DNA from: Lysinibacillus_B sp050613145
GTDB lineage: Bacteria > Bacillota > Bacilli > Bacillales_A > Planococcaceae
DNA length: 64,000 nt
NCBI RefSeq assembly: GCF_050613145.1
Contig: NZ_CP192507.1
Span: forward strand, 1,860,001 to 1,924,000
Reading direction: 5' to 3'
Numbering within the stretch: position 1 is the first letter of the stretch; every line of letters starts with the position of its first letter. A program made the position numbers and the translations under genes. Below, piece by piece: positions 43,985 through 52,332 of the stretch. The notes beneath the pieces are model-generated. The model was given only the letters and a program-made list of their open reading frames with translations, was not told the DNA's origin and did no database searches.

Positions 43985-44761
43985 ATGGATTTTGCATTCA
44001 TCGTCGTCATATTTTTAATTGGTTTTATTGGATCATTCGTATCAGGGATGGTTGGTGTAGGGGGATCCATTATTAAATACCCGATGCTCCTGTATATTCC
44101 TCCGTTATTTGGGTTAGCAGCCTTTACCGCACATGAAGTGTCCGGGATTAGTGCCATTCAAGTATTATTTGCATCCATTGCGGGGGTATGGGCATATCGT
44201 AAAAGTGGATATTTAAACAAAACACTTATTCTTTATATGGGTACGGCTATTTTAGTAGGTAGCTTTATTGGTAGCTTTGGTTCAAGCATGTTATCAGAAG
44301 CGGCAGTGAATATTGTATACGGTGTTTTGGCATTGATCGCCGCTGTGATGATGTTTATTCCGAAAAAACAAATTGATGATAGGCCGTTAGATCAACTTAC
44401 ATTTAGTAAACCACTAGCAGCTATCTTAGCGTTTATCGTTGGGATTGGCTCGGGGATTGTGGGAGCTGCGGGTGGCTTTTTATTAGTACCTATTTTACTT
44501 GTTGTATTGAAAATTCCAACACGTATGACGATTGCAACAAGCTTAGCGATTACGTTTATTTCATCGATTGGTGGAACAGTCGGCAAAATTATGACAGGAC
44601 AAATCGACTATGGACCAGCAGCGGTCATGATCGTGGCAAGTATCATTGCGGCTCCACTTGGTGCAAAGATTGGCGGCAAGCTCAATACAAAAGCGTTGCA
44701 AGCCATTTTAGCACTATTAATTTTAGGTACAGCCATTAAAACATGGTTAGACATTTTATAA
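43985..44761 (+). CDS. TauE/SafE-family sulfite/organosulfur exporter
   Basis: 258 aa with about eight TM helices in two repeats; GMVGVGGSIIKYPMLL and GIVGAAGGFLLVPILL are the paired family signatures. AAGGAAGGTGG precedes ATG 43985. The family exports sulfite or sulfonate-type anions; with SQR and the persulfide dioxygenase nearby, sulfite or thiosulfate export is plausible. Heads an apparent operon with the microprotein, cydA, cydB and cydS. Confidence 0.9.
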   Translation: MDFAFIVVIFLIGFIGSFVSGMVGVGGSIIKYPMLLYIPPLFGLAAFTAHEVSGISAIQVLFASIAGVWAYRKSGYLNKTLILYMGTAILVGSFIGSFGSSMLSEAAVNIVYGVLALIAAVMMFIPKKQIDDRPLDQLTFSKPLAAILAFIVGIGSGIVGAAGGFLLVPILLVVLKIPTRMTIATSLAITFISSIGGTVGKIMTGQIDYGPAAVMIVASIIAAPLGAKIGGKLNTKALQAILALLILGTAIKTWLDIL

Positions 44762-44774
44762 GAGGTGATTGGTT

Positions 44775-44864
44775 ATGGAAAAATCGAAAGGGTTTATGAT
44801 TACAAGCTTCACCATTTCAGCTGTTTTTTTAGTAGCAGTAATTACAACAATATTTGGCGTTTAG
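44775..44864 (+). CDS. 29-aa membrane microprotein upstream of cydA
   Basis: ATG 44775 preceded by AGAGGTGATT, ending TAG 44862-44864. Starts MEKSKGFMITSF, with one hydrophobic helix (about 8-28) and no C-terminal tail. It lies 13 bp after tauE and 12 bp before cydA, inside the operon. Single-helix proteins are known accessory subunits of bd oxidases (CydS, CydX); this would be an additional one. Not similar by eye to CydS, which is encoded separately here. Confidence 0.68.
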   Translation: MEKSKGFMITSFTISAVFLVAVITTIFGV

Positions 44865-44876
44865 GAGTGAATCCAG

Positions 44877-46217
44877 ATGGAACAGGCAACTGTCTTTTGG
44901 AGTAGGGCATTAACCGAATTAACATTATCTTTCCATATTATTTTTGCAACACTCGGTGTAGGTGTGCCGTTAATGATTTTAATTGCTCAATATGTCGGCT
45001 ATAAGAAAAATGATATGCACTATACGATGATGGCGAGACGTTGGGCACGTGGCTTTACGATTACAGTCGCAGTCGGTGTCGTAACAGGGACGGTCATCGG
45101 CTTACAGTTATCACTACTGTGGCCAGAGTTTATGGAATTAGCAGGGCAGGTAATTGCACTACCGCTATTCATGGAAACATTCGCATTCTTCTTTGAGGCG
45201 ATTTTCTTAGGAATCTATTTATATACATGGGATCGATTTAAGAATCCGAAACATCATATGCTGTTGCTCATTCCTGTAGCGATAGGGGCATCGATGTCAG
45301 CCGTTTTTATTACGATTGTCAATGCCTTTATGAATGCACCACAAGGGTTTGATATGGTCGGTGGCGAGCTCATCAATATCCAACCGATTTTAGCGATGTT
45401 CACACCAGCTATGCCGACAAAAATCGGGCATGTACTCGTAACAAGTTATATGACGGTCGCCTTTATTTTAGCGGCGATTGCAGCGTATAAACTATTGCGC
45501 GGCGAAGACCATATGTATCACAAAAAAGCATTATTTATGATGATGAAATTAGGGGTTATTTTCTCTATTGCTTCTGCATTAGTTGGTGACTTTTCAGCAA
45601 AATATTTAGCTGAATATCAGCCAGAAAAGCTAGCCGCAGCAGAGTGGCATTTTGAAACAGAAGAAGGGGCAGATTTAATCCTCTTTGGTGTACTAGATGA
45701 AGGGGAAATCAAGTATGAAATCCGCATTCCTAAAATGTTAAGCTTTTTAGCGAGTAATGATTTCAATGCAGAAGTGATTGGGTTAGATCAATATCCAGAA
45801 GACGAACATCCACCACTTATTACGCACTATCTCTTTGATGTCATGGTGGTAATTGGTATGCTAATGATTTTCCTTTCAGTTGCGTATCTGGTAGGGAAAT
45901 GGAGAAAGTGGCAGTGGGTTGAATCAAAATGGTTCCGTGTGCTGATCGTTTTAAGTGGTCCATTATCACTTGTAGCGATTGAAGCAGGCTGGTGGTTAGC
46001 GGAATTAGGACGACAACCATGGATATTATATGGCATTATGCGAACAGAAGACGGTGCGACAGGTGCTACCGGCGTAGAATATTTATTTGTCGCCTTTGCG
46101 ATTGTGTACTTTGTGTTGGCAATCGGTAGTTTAGTCGTATTGCATCGTATGTTTAAAAACAACCCGGTTGAAAAAGAATTAGCAGCACGACAAGGCGGTG
46201 ATTCTGTATGGCATTAG
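44877..46217 (+). CDS. cydA: Cytochrome bd quinol oxidase subunit I
   Basis: 446 aa, about nine TM helices. Haem ligand region SFHIIFATLG (H20), the His of KIGHVLVTSYM and the GRQPWILYG motif near the haem b558 site are present. Short Q-loop, as in Bacillus/Geobacillus oxidases (E. coli is about 520 aa). Oxidises menaquinol and reduces oxygen; bd oxidases are known for sulfide tolerance. GGAGTGA precedes ATG 44877. Overlaps cydB by 10 bp. Confidence 0.96.
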   Translation: MEQATVFWSRALTELTLSFHIIFATLGVGVPLMILIAQYVGYKKNDMHYTMMARRWARGFTITVAVGVVTGTVIGLQLSLLWPEFMELAGQVIALPLFMETFAFFFEAIFLGIYLYTWDRFKNPKHHMLLLIPVAIGASMSAVFITIVNAFMNAPQGFDMVGGELINIQPILAMFTPAMPTKIGHVLVTSYMTVAFILAAIAAYKLLRGEDHMYHKKALFMMMKLGVIFSIASALVGDFSAKYLAEYQPEKLAAAEWHFETEEGADLILFGVLDEGEIKYEIRIPKMLSFLASNDFNAEVIGLDQYPEDEHPPLITHYLFDVMVVIGMLMIFLSVAYLVGKWRKWQWVESKWFRVLIVLSGPLSLVAIEAGWWLAELGRQPWILYGIMRTEDGATGATGVEYLFVAFAIVYFVLAIGSLVVLHRMFKNNPVEKELAARQGGDSVWH

Positions 46218-47236
46218 AAATACTAGGTATTTCGGTACTTTGGCTCTTCTTATTTGGCTATGTGATTGTCGCATCGATTGATTTTGGCGCAGGATTTTTT
46301 AATGCCTATAGCTTAATGCGTGGCAATGACCATATTCTTTCCAACATTATTAAGCGGTATTTATCTCCGGTATGGGAAATTACGAACGTCTTTTTAGTCT
46401 TTTTCTTTGTCGGGATTGTCGGATTCTTCCCACAAACCGCTTATTACTACGGTACGATTTTATTAGTGCCGGCTTCCGTTGCACTTATTTTACTAACGAT
46501 TCGTGGTAGTTACTATGCCTTTGAATCTTATAGTGGTGTGAGTGGACATAAAGGCTATGCACTTGCTTATGGGGTGTCCGGGCTTTTTATCCCAGCTGCA
46601 TTTTCCGTCATTTTAACAATTTCTGAAGGTGGCTTTGTGACGATGCAAGCGGGTCAACCTGTTTTAGACTATCAAGCATTGCTGACAAGTCCATTATCCT
46701 GGTCCATCGTTGTATTAAGTGTTATTGCAGTACTGTATATCTCCGCTGTCTTTTTAACATGGTACGCACAAAAAGCAGGGGATCATAAAGCGAGTGAATT
46801 GATGCGTAAATACGCGCTTATTTGGGCGATTCCGCTTATCGTTAGTGCACTTGGTATCATTATTGAGTTAAAGGCACTTGGGAATTGGCATTATGCCCAA
46901 ATGGTTGATTTATCCTGGTTGTTTGCACTATCCGGCATTGTCTTTTTAGCGACAGTTTGGCTATTATGGGCGAAAGTAAAATATGGGTTAGCCGTCATTT
47001 TATTAATCGTCCAGTTTGCGATCGCATTCTTTGCCTACGGGATTTCACACTATCCATATTTACTTTATCCGTACTTAACGATTCACGATAGTTTTACGAA
47101 TGAAGCGATGGCCATTGCACTCGTTGTGGCATTTGTCGCAGGCCTAGTATTGCTTGTACCTTCTTTATATTTAGTATTTAAGCTATTTGTCTTTAACAAA
47201 GACTATGTATCTGGTAAAGAAGAAACACATGTGTAA
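46208..47236 (+). CDS. cydB: Cytochrome bd quinol oxidase subunit II
   Basis: 342 aa with about eight to nine TM helices. Starts LEILGISVLWLFLFGYVIV with IDFGAGFF, the usual CydB opening, and RGSYYAFESYSG in the middle. Structural partner of CydA. The start overlaps the cydA end; cydS follows 10 bp downstream. Confidence 0.95.
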   Translation: MALEILGISVLWLFLFGYVIVASIDFGAGFFNAYSLMRGNDHILSNIIKRYLSPVWEITNVFLVFFFVGIVGFFPQTAYYYGTILLVPASVALILLTIRGSYYAFESYSGVSGHKGYALAYGVSGLFIPAAFSVILTISEGGFVTMQAGQPVLDYQALLTSPLSWSIVVLSVIAVLYISAVFLTWYAQKAGDHKASELMRKYALIWAIPLIVSALGIIIELKALGNWHYAQMVDLSWLFALSGIVFLATVWLLWAKVKYGLAVILLIVQFAIAFFAYGISHYPYLLYPYLTIHDSFTNEAMAIALVVAFVAGLVLLVPSLYLVFKLFVFNKDYVSGKEETHV

Positions 47237-47246
47237 GGAGTGTCAG

Positions 47247-47345
47247 ATGATGCACGATTTTTTAATCTTTTATGCACCGATTTTAGTAGTGATTGTGTCG
47301 ATTGCCGCAGCATTTATGGCTGCATTGAATACGAGGTTTTTGTAA
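47247..47345 (+). CDS. cydS: CydS small subunit of cytochrome bd
   Basis: 32 aa (31 if started at the second ATG, 47250) with AAGGAGTG upstream. The sequence MHDFLIFYAPILVV... with an Ala-rich helix closely follows the Geobacillus CydS pattern (xxFLIxYAPxxVV), which was found in the bd oxidase structure as a single-helix third subunit near haem b558. Directly after cydB, as in Geobacillus. Confidence 0.85.
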   Translation: MMHDFLIFYAPILVVIVSIAAAFMAALNTRFL

Positions 47346-47370
47346 TAAGTTTTTGATTCTCAAAATGTAT

Positions 47371-47399
47371 TTGACGTATTCCTTTGTTTTATGTATTAT
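47371..47399 (+). promoter_or_regulatory. SigmaA promoter of queF
   Basis: TTGACG (47371-47376), 17-bp spacer, TATTAT (47394-47399); start about 47406, 29 nt before the preQ1 aptamer. Confidence 0.82.
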
Positions 47400-47434
47400 A
47401 TCAAAGAAACGAATATTCCCGACATTTGAACGGG

Positions 47435-47516
47435 AGAGGTTCATAGCTGATACCCTCTATAAAAAACTATGGAAGCATGCTTATTACGCCATGTCCATAT
47501 CGGACGTGGCTTTTTT
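47435..47516 (+). promoter_or_regulatory. preQ1-I riboswitch with terminator
   Basis: AGAGGTTCATAGCTG / ATACCCTCTATAAAAAACTA (47435-47469) matches the compact class I aptamer: P1 AGAGG/CCTCT and an A-rich tail forming the pseudoknot. The terminator GCCATGTCC / GGACGTGGC (47488-47496 with 47502-47510) and TTTTTT follow. Ligand binding should switch off queF. Confidence 0.93.
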
Positions 47517-47602
47517 ATTTGTTCGCTTTAGTTTTTATTACATGGATGAATGCTGCCTCTTTTGTGATGTGTTTAGGGAAACATATACAGGGAGGTTTTT
47601 TT

Positions 47603-48103
47603 ATGTCTGGTCGCAGCCATGAGGAAGGATTAAAGGATTTAACACTATTAGGAAATCAAAATACGAAATATTCATTTGATTATGCTCCTGAAGTATTAGA
47701 GTCGGTGGATAATTTACATTCAAACCGCGATTATTTTGTGAAGTTTAATTGCCCAGAGTTTACGAGCTTATGCCCGATTACAAGTCAGCCAGATTTTGCA
47801 ACAATGTACATTTCGTACATCCCAGATCAAAAAATTGTGGAAAGTAAATCATTAAAATTGTATTTATTTAGCTTCCGCAACCATGGCGATTTTCATGAGG
47901 ATTGTGTGAATATCATTATGGATGATTTAATTAAACTGCTAAACCCACGCTATATCGAAGTATGGGGCAAATTCACACCGCGCGGAGGTATTTCGATCGA
48001 TCCTTGGTGTAACTATGGTAGACCGGGTACGAAATATGAAGAAATGGCGCACTATCGTTTAATGAACCACGATCTAAATCCAGAAAAAATCGATAATCGA
48101 TAA
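47603..48103 (+). CDS. queF: NADPH-dependent 7-cyano-7-deazaguanine (preQ0) reductase
   Basis: 166 aa from ATG 47603 (GGGAGG upstream); longer in-frame openings run into the riboswitch. Catalytic Cys C57 and Asp D64 in FTSLCPITSQPDFA, QueF motif ESKSLKLYLFSFRNHGDFHE (about 86-105). Converts preQ0 to preQ1 for queuosine tRNA modification; type I, single-domain. Controlled by the preQ1-I riboswitch. Confidence 0.95.
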   Translation: MSGRSHEEGLKDLTLLGNQNTKYSFDYAPEVLESVDNLHSNRDYFVKFNCPEFTSLCPITSQPDFATMYISYIPDQKIVESKSLKLYLFSFRNHGDFHEDCVNIIMDDLIKLLNPRYIEVWGKFTPRGGISIDPWCNYGRPGTKYEEMAHYRLMNHDLNPEKIDNR

Positions 48104-48129
48104 TGAATATAGAAGAGGTTTTTAGCCCC

Positions 48130-48275
48130 CCTCTCGACCAATTACGCCTCAGCGTAATTGCGTCCGGATTCGGTTTTATGTTGACTTCTGCTTAAGAACT
48201 CCATTCCGAATCCGTGACATCCGCCGGAGGCTTAACTTGTTTTAGGGAGTTCACCTCCCTAAAACAAGTTAAAAA
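48130..48275. repeat. GC-rich intergenic repeat with three hairpins
   Basis: Between queF and queC: ATTACGCCTCAGCGTAAT hairpin (48141-48158), CGGATTCGG (48165-48173) with CCGAATCCG (48206-48214), and a perfect 16-bp stem AACTTGTTTTAGGGAG (48234-48249) / CTCCCTAAAACAAGTT (48255-48270). I recall similar blocks (CCGCCGGAGGCTTAACTTG) from intergenic regions of Lysinibacillus-type genomes. The last hairpin can serve as the queF terminator. Confidence 0.65.
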
Positions 48276-48276
48276 C

Positions 48277-48310
48277 TAAGAAAAGACAGCATTTTCTTAG
48301 GATGCTGTCT
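48277..48310 (+). promoter_or_regulatory. Mutually exclusive hairpins in the queC leader
   Basis: CTAAGAAAA (48277-48285) can pair with TTTTCTTAG (48292-48300), or AGACAGCAT (48284-48292) with ATGCTGTCT (48302-48310), but not both. They lie 15-25 nt upstream of the queC ribosome-binding site (AAGGGAG). A switch is possible but there is no recognisable aptamer. Confidence 0.4.
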
Positions 48311-48335
48311 CTTCGTTTATAAGGGAGTTTTCAAT

Positions 48336-49007
48336 ATGAAACAAGAAAAAGCAGTTGTTGTGTTTAGCGGTGGGCAGGATAGTACGACTTGTCTATTTTG
48401 GGCAATGGAGCGTTTTGCAGAGGTAGAGGCGGTAACGTTTGATTATGGGCAACGACATGCGCTTGAAATCCAATGTGCAAAAGAGATCGCACAGGAACTA
48501 GGCGTGAAACATCATATACTGGATATGTCTTTACTCAATCAGCTTGCGCCGAGTGCATTAACACGACAGGAAATAGAAGTGGAGGACGGAGAAGAGGGAG
48601 AGCTCCCATCATCTTTTGTGCCAGGACGCAATCTTCTTTTCCTCTCTTTTGCAGGAGTGTTAGCGAGCCAAGTGGGAGCGAAGTATATCGTGACAGGTGT
48701 ATGTGAGACAGATTTTAGTGGTTATCCGGATTGCCGCGATATATTTATCAAATCACTCAATGTCACATTAAATTTATCGATGGATAATACTTTTGTCATC
48801 GAGACACCGCTGATGTGGTTAGATAAGGCACAAACATGGGCGCTTGCAGATGAGTTGGGCGCACTAGAATTTGTTCGTACCAAAACGTTAACTTGTTATA
48901 ACGGCATCCAAGCAGATGGTTGCGGCGAATGCCCGGCATGTAAGTTGCGAAACAGAGGACTTACTACGTATTTAAATTTGAAAGAAGTAGCTGAACAGAA
49001 TAATTAG
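48336..49007 (+). CDS. queC: 7-cyano-7-deazaguanine (preQ0) synthase
   Basis: 223 aa, PP-loop ATPase. VFSGGQDSTT (about 9-18) binds ATP; the zinc site is C..GCGECPAC near the C-terminus. Converts 7-carboxy-7-deazaguanine to preQ0. queD and queE are not in this window, unlike the common queCDEF operon. Confidence 0.96.
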   Translation: MKQEKAVVVFSGGQDSTTCLFWAMERFAEVEAVTFDYGQRHALEIQCAKEIAQELGVKHHILDMSLLNQLAPSALTRQEIEVEDGEEGELPSSFVPGRNLLFLSFAGVLASQVGAKYIVTGVCETDFSGYPDCRDIFIKSLNVTLNLSMDNTFVIETPLMWLDKAQTWALADELGALEFVRTKTLTCYNGIQADGCGECPACKLRNRGLTTYLNLKEVAEQNN

Positions 49008-49032
49008 ATTATAAAGGAATGAATATAGAGAA

Positions 49033-49572
49033 ATGCGAATCTTATTTTATTTATTATCCATTGTGATTGCGAATGTAGTAACGGCAAAGTTTGCACCGTT
49101 ACAATTTGGTATGTTTATTGTCCCAATGGGTACGCTTTTTGTAGGAGCAACTTTTATTTTCCGAGATTTAGTCCAAAATAAATACGGCAGAGCTAAAACA
49201 TATGCCTTTATTTGTATAGCGCTTGTCATCTCAGCAGTCGTGTCCTTTTTATTAGGTGACACATTGATGATTGTTGCAGCGTCAGCGATTTCGTTTGTCA
49301 TTGCTGAAACAGCGGATACAGAAATTTATTCACGTTTAAAGCTACCAATGGCGTGGCGTGTGTTTTATAGCGGGATTGTTGGTGGATTCCTTGATTCGGT
49401 TGTGTTTGTGATCATTGGCTTAAGTCCGCTAGGTGCTAACTTTTTACCGTGGGAGGCTGTTCCTGCAGCGATTGTAGGGCAAGTGATTGTGAAAACAGTC
49501 ATTCAAACGCTTGGCGCCATTGTGCTGAATCAAGTACTAGTCATAAAGAAAAAGCAATTAATTGCAGAGTAA
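49033..49572 (+). CDS. YhhQ/VUT-family queuosine-precursor transporter
   Basis: 179 aa with about five to six TM helices. FRDLVQNKYGR and IAETADTEIYSRLK match the YhhQ (VUT) family, whose E. coli member imports preQ0/preQ1. Downstream of queC with a 25-bp gap, so probably co-transcribed and used for salvage. Confidence 0.9.
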   Translation: MRILFYLLSIVIANVVTAKFAPLQFGMFIVPMGTLFVGATFIFRDLVQNKYGRAKTYAFICIALVISAVVSFLLGDTLMIVAASAISFVIAETADTEIYSRLKLPMAWRVFYSGIVGGFLDSVVFVIIGLSPLGANFLPWEAVPAAIVGQVIVKTVIQTLGAIVLNQVLVIKKKQLIAE

Positions 49573-49579
49573 GGATAGA

Positions 49580-49610
49580 AGGGAATTGGCGGTTGCCAGT
49601 TCTCTTTTTT
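49580..49610 (+). terminator. Terminator of the queC-yhhQ unit
   Basis: AGGGAATTGGC pairs with GCCAGTTCTCT (two wobbles) across GGTT, then TTTTT. Confidence 0.85.
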
Positions 49611-49669
49611 GTATAGATAAAAGGTTTTTTAGAATATTTGTATAATAATAAAGGAAGGGGTGATAAATA

Positions 49670-50107
49670 TTGAAATATAAAGCAACTACACAACGTCACA
49701 TTATTTTACCAATGGCGTTCTTATCGTTAGCTGCAAGTATTACTTCTTGGGATTATACTTGGATGAAGTGGAGTAGTTTAACGATTTTTACATTGATTTT
49801 TTTAACAGCATTTATCAAATACACATTGATTATTAATGAAAATCATATAGTTTACACCATTCACTTTTTGGGTATGTCTATTTACAAAAAACAAGTGCAA
49901 CGATTAGACATTAAAAAGATTATTTTCAAACGAGCAAATTGGCAATCAAAAATAGCTATTATTAAAATACAGAGCGGACTTCCTATTCGTGTAACATTGT
50001 TCAAACCAGAAAGCATATTTCGTGATTTAGTTGCATTTTGTGATAGAAACAATGTGAATTACGAAAAAACAAAAGACTATAAAATAATCGAAAAAATGGC
50101 ATCATAG
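49670..50107 (+). CDS. Two-helix membrane protein, possible bacterial PH-like domain
   Basis: 145 aa from TTG 49670 (GGAAGGGGTG upstream). A helical hairpin (about 12-48) is followed by a beta-rich segment (YTLIINENHIVYTIHFLGM, KVQRLDIKKIIF) in the style of small bPH-domain membrane proteins; the assignment is tentative. Function unknown. Confidence 0.7.
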   Translation: MKYKATTQRHIILPMAFLSLAASITSWDYTWMKWSSLTIFTLIFLTAFIKYTLIINENHIVYTIHFLGMSIYKKQVQRLDIKKIIFKRANWQSKIAIIKIQSGLPIRVTLFKPESIFRDLVAFCDRNNVNYEKTKDYKIIEKMAS

Positions 50108-50135
50108 GGTGATCGTTCGTCATACGAAAAATTTA

Positions 50136-50166
50136 GGAGCTATCCAATAAGTGGGTGGCTCCTGTT
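50136..50166 (+). terminator. Terminator
   Basis: GGAGCTATCC pairs with GGGTGGCTCC (wobbles included) across a 7-nt loop, then TGTTTTG. Confidence 0.8.
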
Positions 50167-50274
50167 TTGTATATTAAAAGCTATTTTACACTATTTAGTT
50201 CAACTTTGCTTCGAAGAATCCAACTCTTAGCAGGCAAAAACCATGCTACAATACAGCAAAAGGAGTGATTTTTT

Positions 50275-52191
50275 TTGTTTAAAACGATTGGTGTGCTAGC
50301 GCATGTGGATGCGGGGAAGACAACCTTTTCGGAGCAATTACTATTTCATACAAAGAGCATCGCGGCAGTAGGGCGAGTAGACCATCAAGCAGCATTTTTA
50401 GATTATCATACGTTGGAGCGCGCACGTGGTATTACCATTTTTGCTGAGCATGGACGTTTTCAAATTGAAGGGGATACATATACATTAATTGATACGCCTG
50501 GTCACGTCGATTTTTCGGCGGAGATGGAGCGGGCGATACGAGCGATGGATTATGCCGTACTAATTGTGAGTGCGGTGGAAGGCATTCAAGGACATACAGA
50601 AACCGTGTGGCAATTGCTACGCACACATCATGTGCCGACGTATCTCTTTATTAATAAGGTGGACCGGGAAGGGGCAGATGTTGTACAGGTCATGCAAGAG
50701 CTGAAGCAGCAATTTTCTCCTCATATCGTGCTGTATGAAGAGGCGGTAGAATTTGTAGCAGAGCGAGACGAAGAGTTATTGGCACAATTTATGGAGGATT
50801 CATTATCCGAGGAGGCGGTGTTCGCAAGCTTACGTCAGCTCATACAGCAAGAGGAATTATTTCTTGTAATGAGTGGTGCTGCTTTAAAGGGAAAAGGCAT
50901 TCAAGCATTTCTGGATGTCCTACATAACACAACAGTCACTAATTATGATGTGGCGCTGCCGTTTCAAGCAGAGGTAATGAAAATTCGCCATGAAGGAGAG
51001 CAGCGTGTAACCTTTTGTAAGGCATTGCAAGGGGAGTTGACGGTACGAACGGATTTAGCATTTGGCGAAACACGAGAAAAGGTGACAGAAATTCGTCTTT
51101 ATAATGGCAATAGCTATCAAGCTGTCCAGCGTGTAATAGCTGGTGAAATTTTTGCAGTTAAAGGGCTTTCTGTTCCGCAAATTGGCGATTACATTGGCGC
51201 AACATTTGACAAGGGTAAGCCTTATACGCTTATTCCAACGATGCAAGCCAAGGTGGTCTATAATGGCACCGAGCATATCAAGGAAGTATTGCGGTTATTT
51301 CGGTTAGTCGAAGCAGAGGAGCCTACATTAAAGGTTCAGTGGCAAGAAACGTTTCAAACGATTTATGTACATATGATGGGGGTTATTCAGCTAGAGGTGC
51401 TGAAGGAGCTGTTATCTAGTCGTTTTCAGCTATCGGTTCAATTTGAAGACCCTGAAATTTTATATGAAGAGACAATTCGTACAACGGTGACAGGGTATGG
51501 TCATTTCGAGCCACTTAAACATTATGCCGAGGTCCACTTACAGCTTGAGCCGAATGAGCGAGGCGCGGGTATTACGTTTTCCAATGCATGTCATGTGGAT
51601 GATTTAACGATAGGACACCAGCGTTTAATCGAGCAGCATATATTTGAGCGAGCACATCACGGTTTGCTGACAGGCTCTGCTGTAACGGATGTCCATGTGA
51701 CATTACTCACGGGAGCCGCACATAACAAGCATACAGATGGCGGCGATTTCCGCGAGGCAACATATCGCGCACTTCGTCAAGGATTAGAGCAGGCGGAAAA
51801 CGTGCTACTAGAGCCGTACTATGCCTTTAAATTAAAAGCAGCTAGCGAGCATATTGGACGCATGATGACCGATATTCAGCAAGCATCTGGTACATTTAAT
51901 GCACCGATTATAACGGAAACGGATGCGATTCTGACTGGGCAAGTACCTGTCGCAACCTTTATGAATTATCCCACTACTTTTCTCGCTTATACAAATGGGA
52001 AGGGGGCTATTTCTCTTACATTTGCGGGCTACGATGTATGCCACAATACAGCGGAAGTGATCGAGCGTATCGGCTATAACAAAGACGCCGACCCGGAATA
52101 TACATCCTCTAGCATTTTTTGCTCAAAAGGGAAAGGGTATTCCGTTCCATGGCAGGAAGTAAAGGCATGTATGCATAAGGAAACGATTTGA
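50275..52191 (+). CDS. TetM/EF-G-like ribosomal-protection GTPase
   Basis: 638 aa from TTG 50275 (AAGGAGTGA upstream). GTPase motifs AHVDAGKTT, RARGITI, DTPGHVDF and NKVD are intact; domains II-V follow with EF-G/TetM order (YGHFEPLKHYAEVHL, GLLTGSAVTDV, LLEPYYAFKL). Close in length to TetM (639). It could free ribosomes of tetracycline-like drugs or be a housekeeping translation factor; the C-terminal tail (YTSSSIFCSKGKGYSVPW) differs from TetM as I know it. Resistance is not proven by sequence. No mobile element adjoins it. Confidence 0.88.
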   Translation: MFKTIGVLAHVDAGKTTFSEQLLFHTKSIAAVGRVDHQAAFLDYHTLERARGITIFAEHGRFQIEGDTYTLIDTPGHVDFSAEMERAIRAMDYAVLIVSAVEGIQGHTETVWQLLRTHHVPTYLFINKVDREGADVVQVMQELKQQFSPHIVLYEEAVEFVAERDEELLAQFMEDSLSEEAVFASLRQLIQQEELFLVMSGAALKGKGIQAFLDVLHNTTVTNYDVALPFQAEVMKIRHEGEQRVTFCKALQGELTVRTDLAFGETREKVTEIRLYNGNSYQAVQRVIAGEIFAVKGLSVPQIGDYIGATFDKGKPYTLIPTMQAKVVYNGTEHIKEVLRLFRLVEAEEPTLKVQWQETFQTIYVHMMGVIQLEVLKELLSSRFQLSVQFEDPEILYEETIRTTVTGYGHFEPLKHYAEVHLQLEPNERGAGITFSNACHVDDLTIGHQRLIEQHIFERAHHGLLTGSAVTDVHVTLLTGAAHNKHTDGGDFREATYRALRQGLEQAENVLLEPYYAFKLKAASEHIGRMMTDIQQASGTFNAPIITETDAILTGQVPVATFMNYPTTFLAYTNGKGAISLTFAGYDVCHNTAEVIERIGYNKDADPEYTSSSIFCSKGKGYSVPWQEVKACMHKETI

Positions 52192-52332
52192 TGAGGCTTA
52201 TAACATCATTCATTGGTGAACATCAAGACGCTATAGCAAGGTGATTGTAAAACATACCTGTCCAAAGATAGCTTAAAATGACAGGATGAATAACGAGAGA
52301 TTATATAAGCTTATAAGTAAGGAGTGAGGACA

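Noticed and set aside
47353..47622. 89-codon ORF upstream of queF
   Set aside because: It runs through the queF promoter, preQ1 riboswitch and terminator.
50275..52191. Acquired tetracycline-resistance cassette
   Set aside because: No flanking mobile DNA or composition shift is visible; the homology alone does not show resistance.
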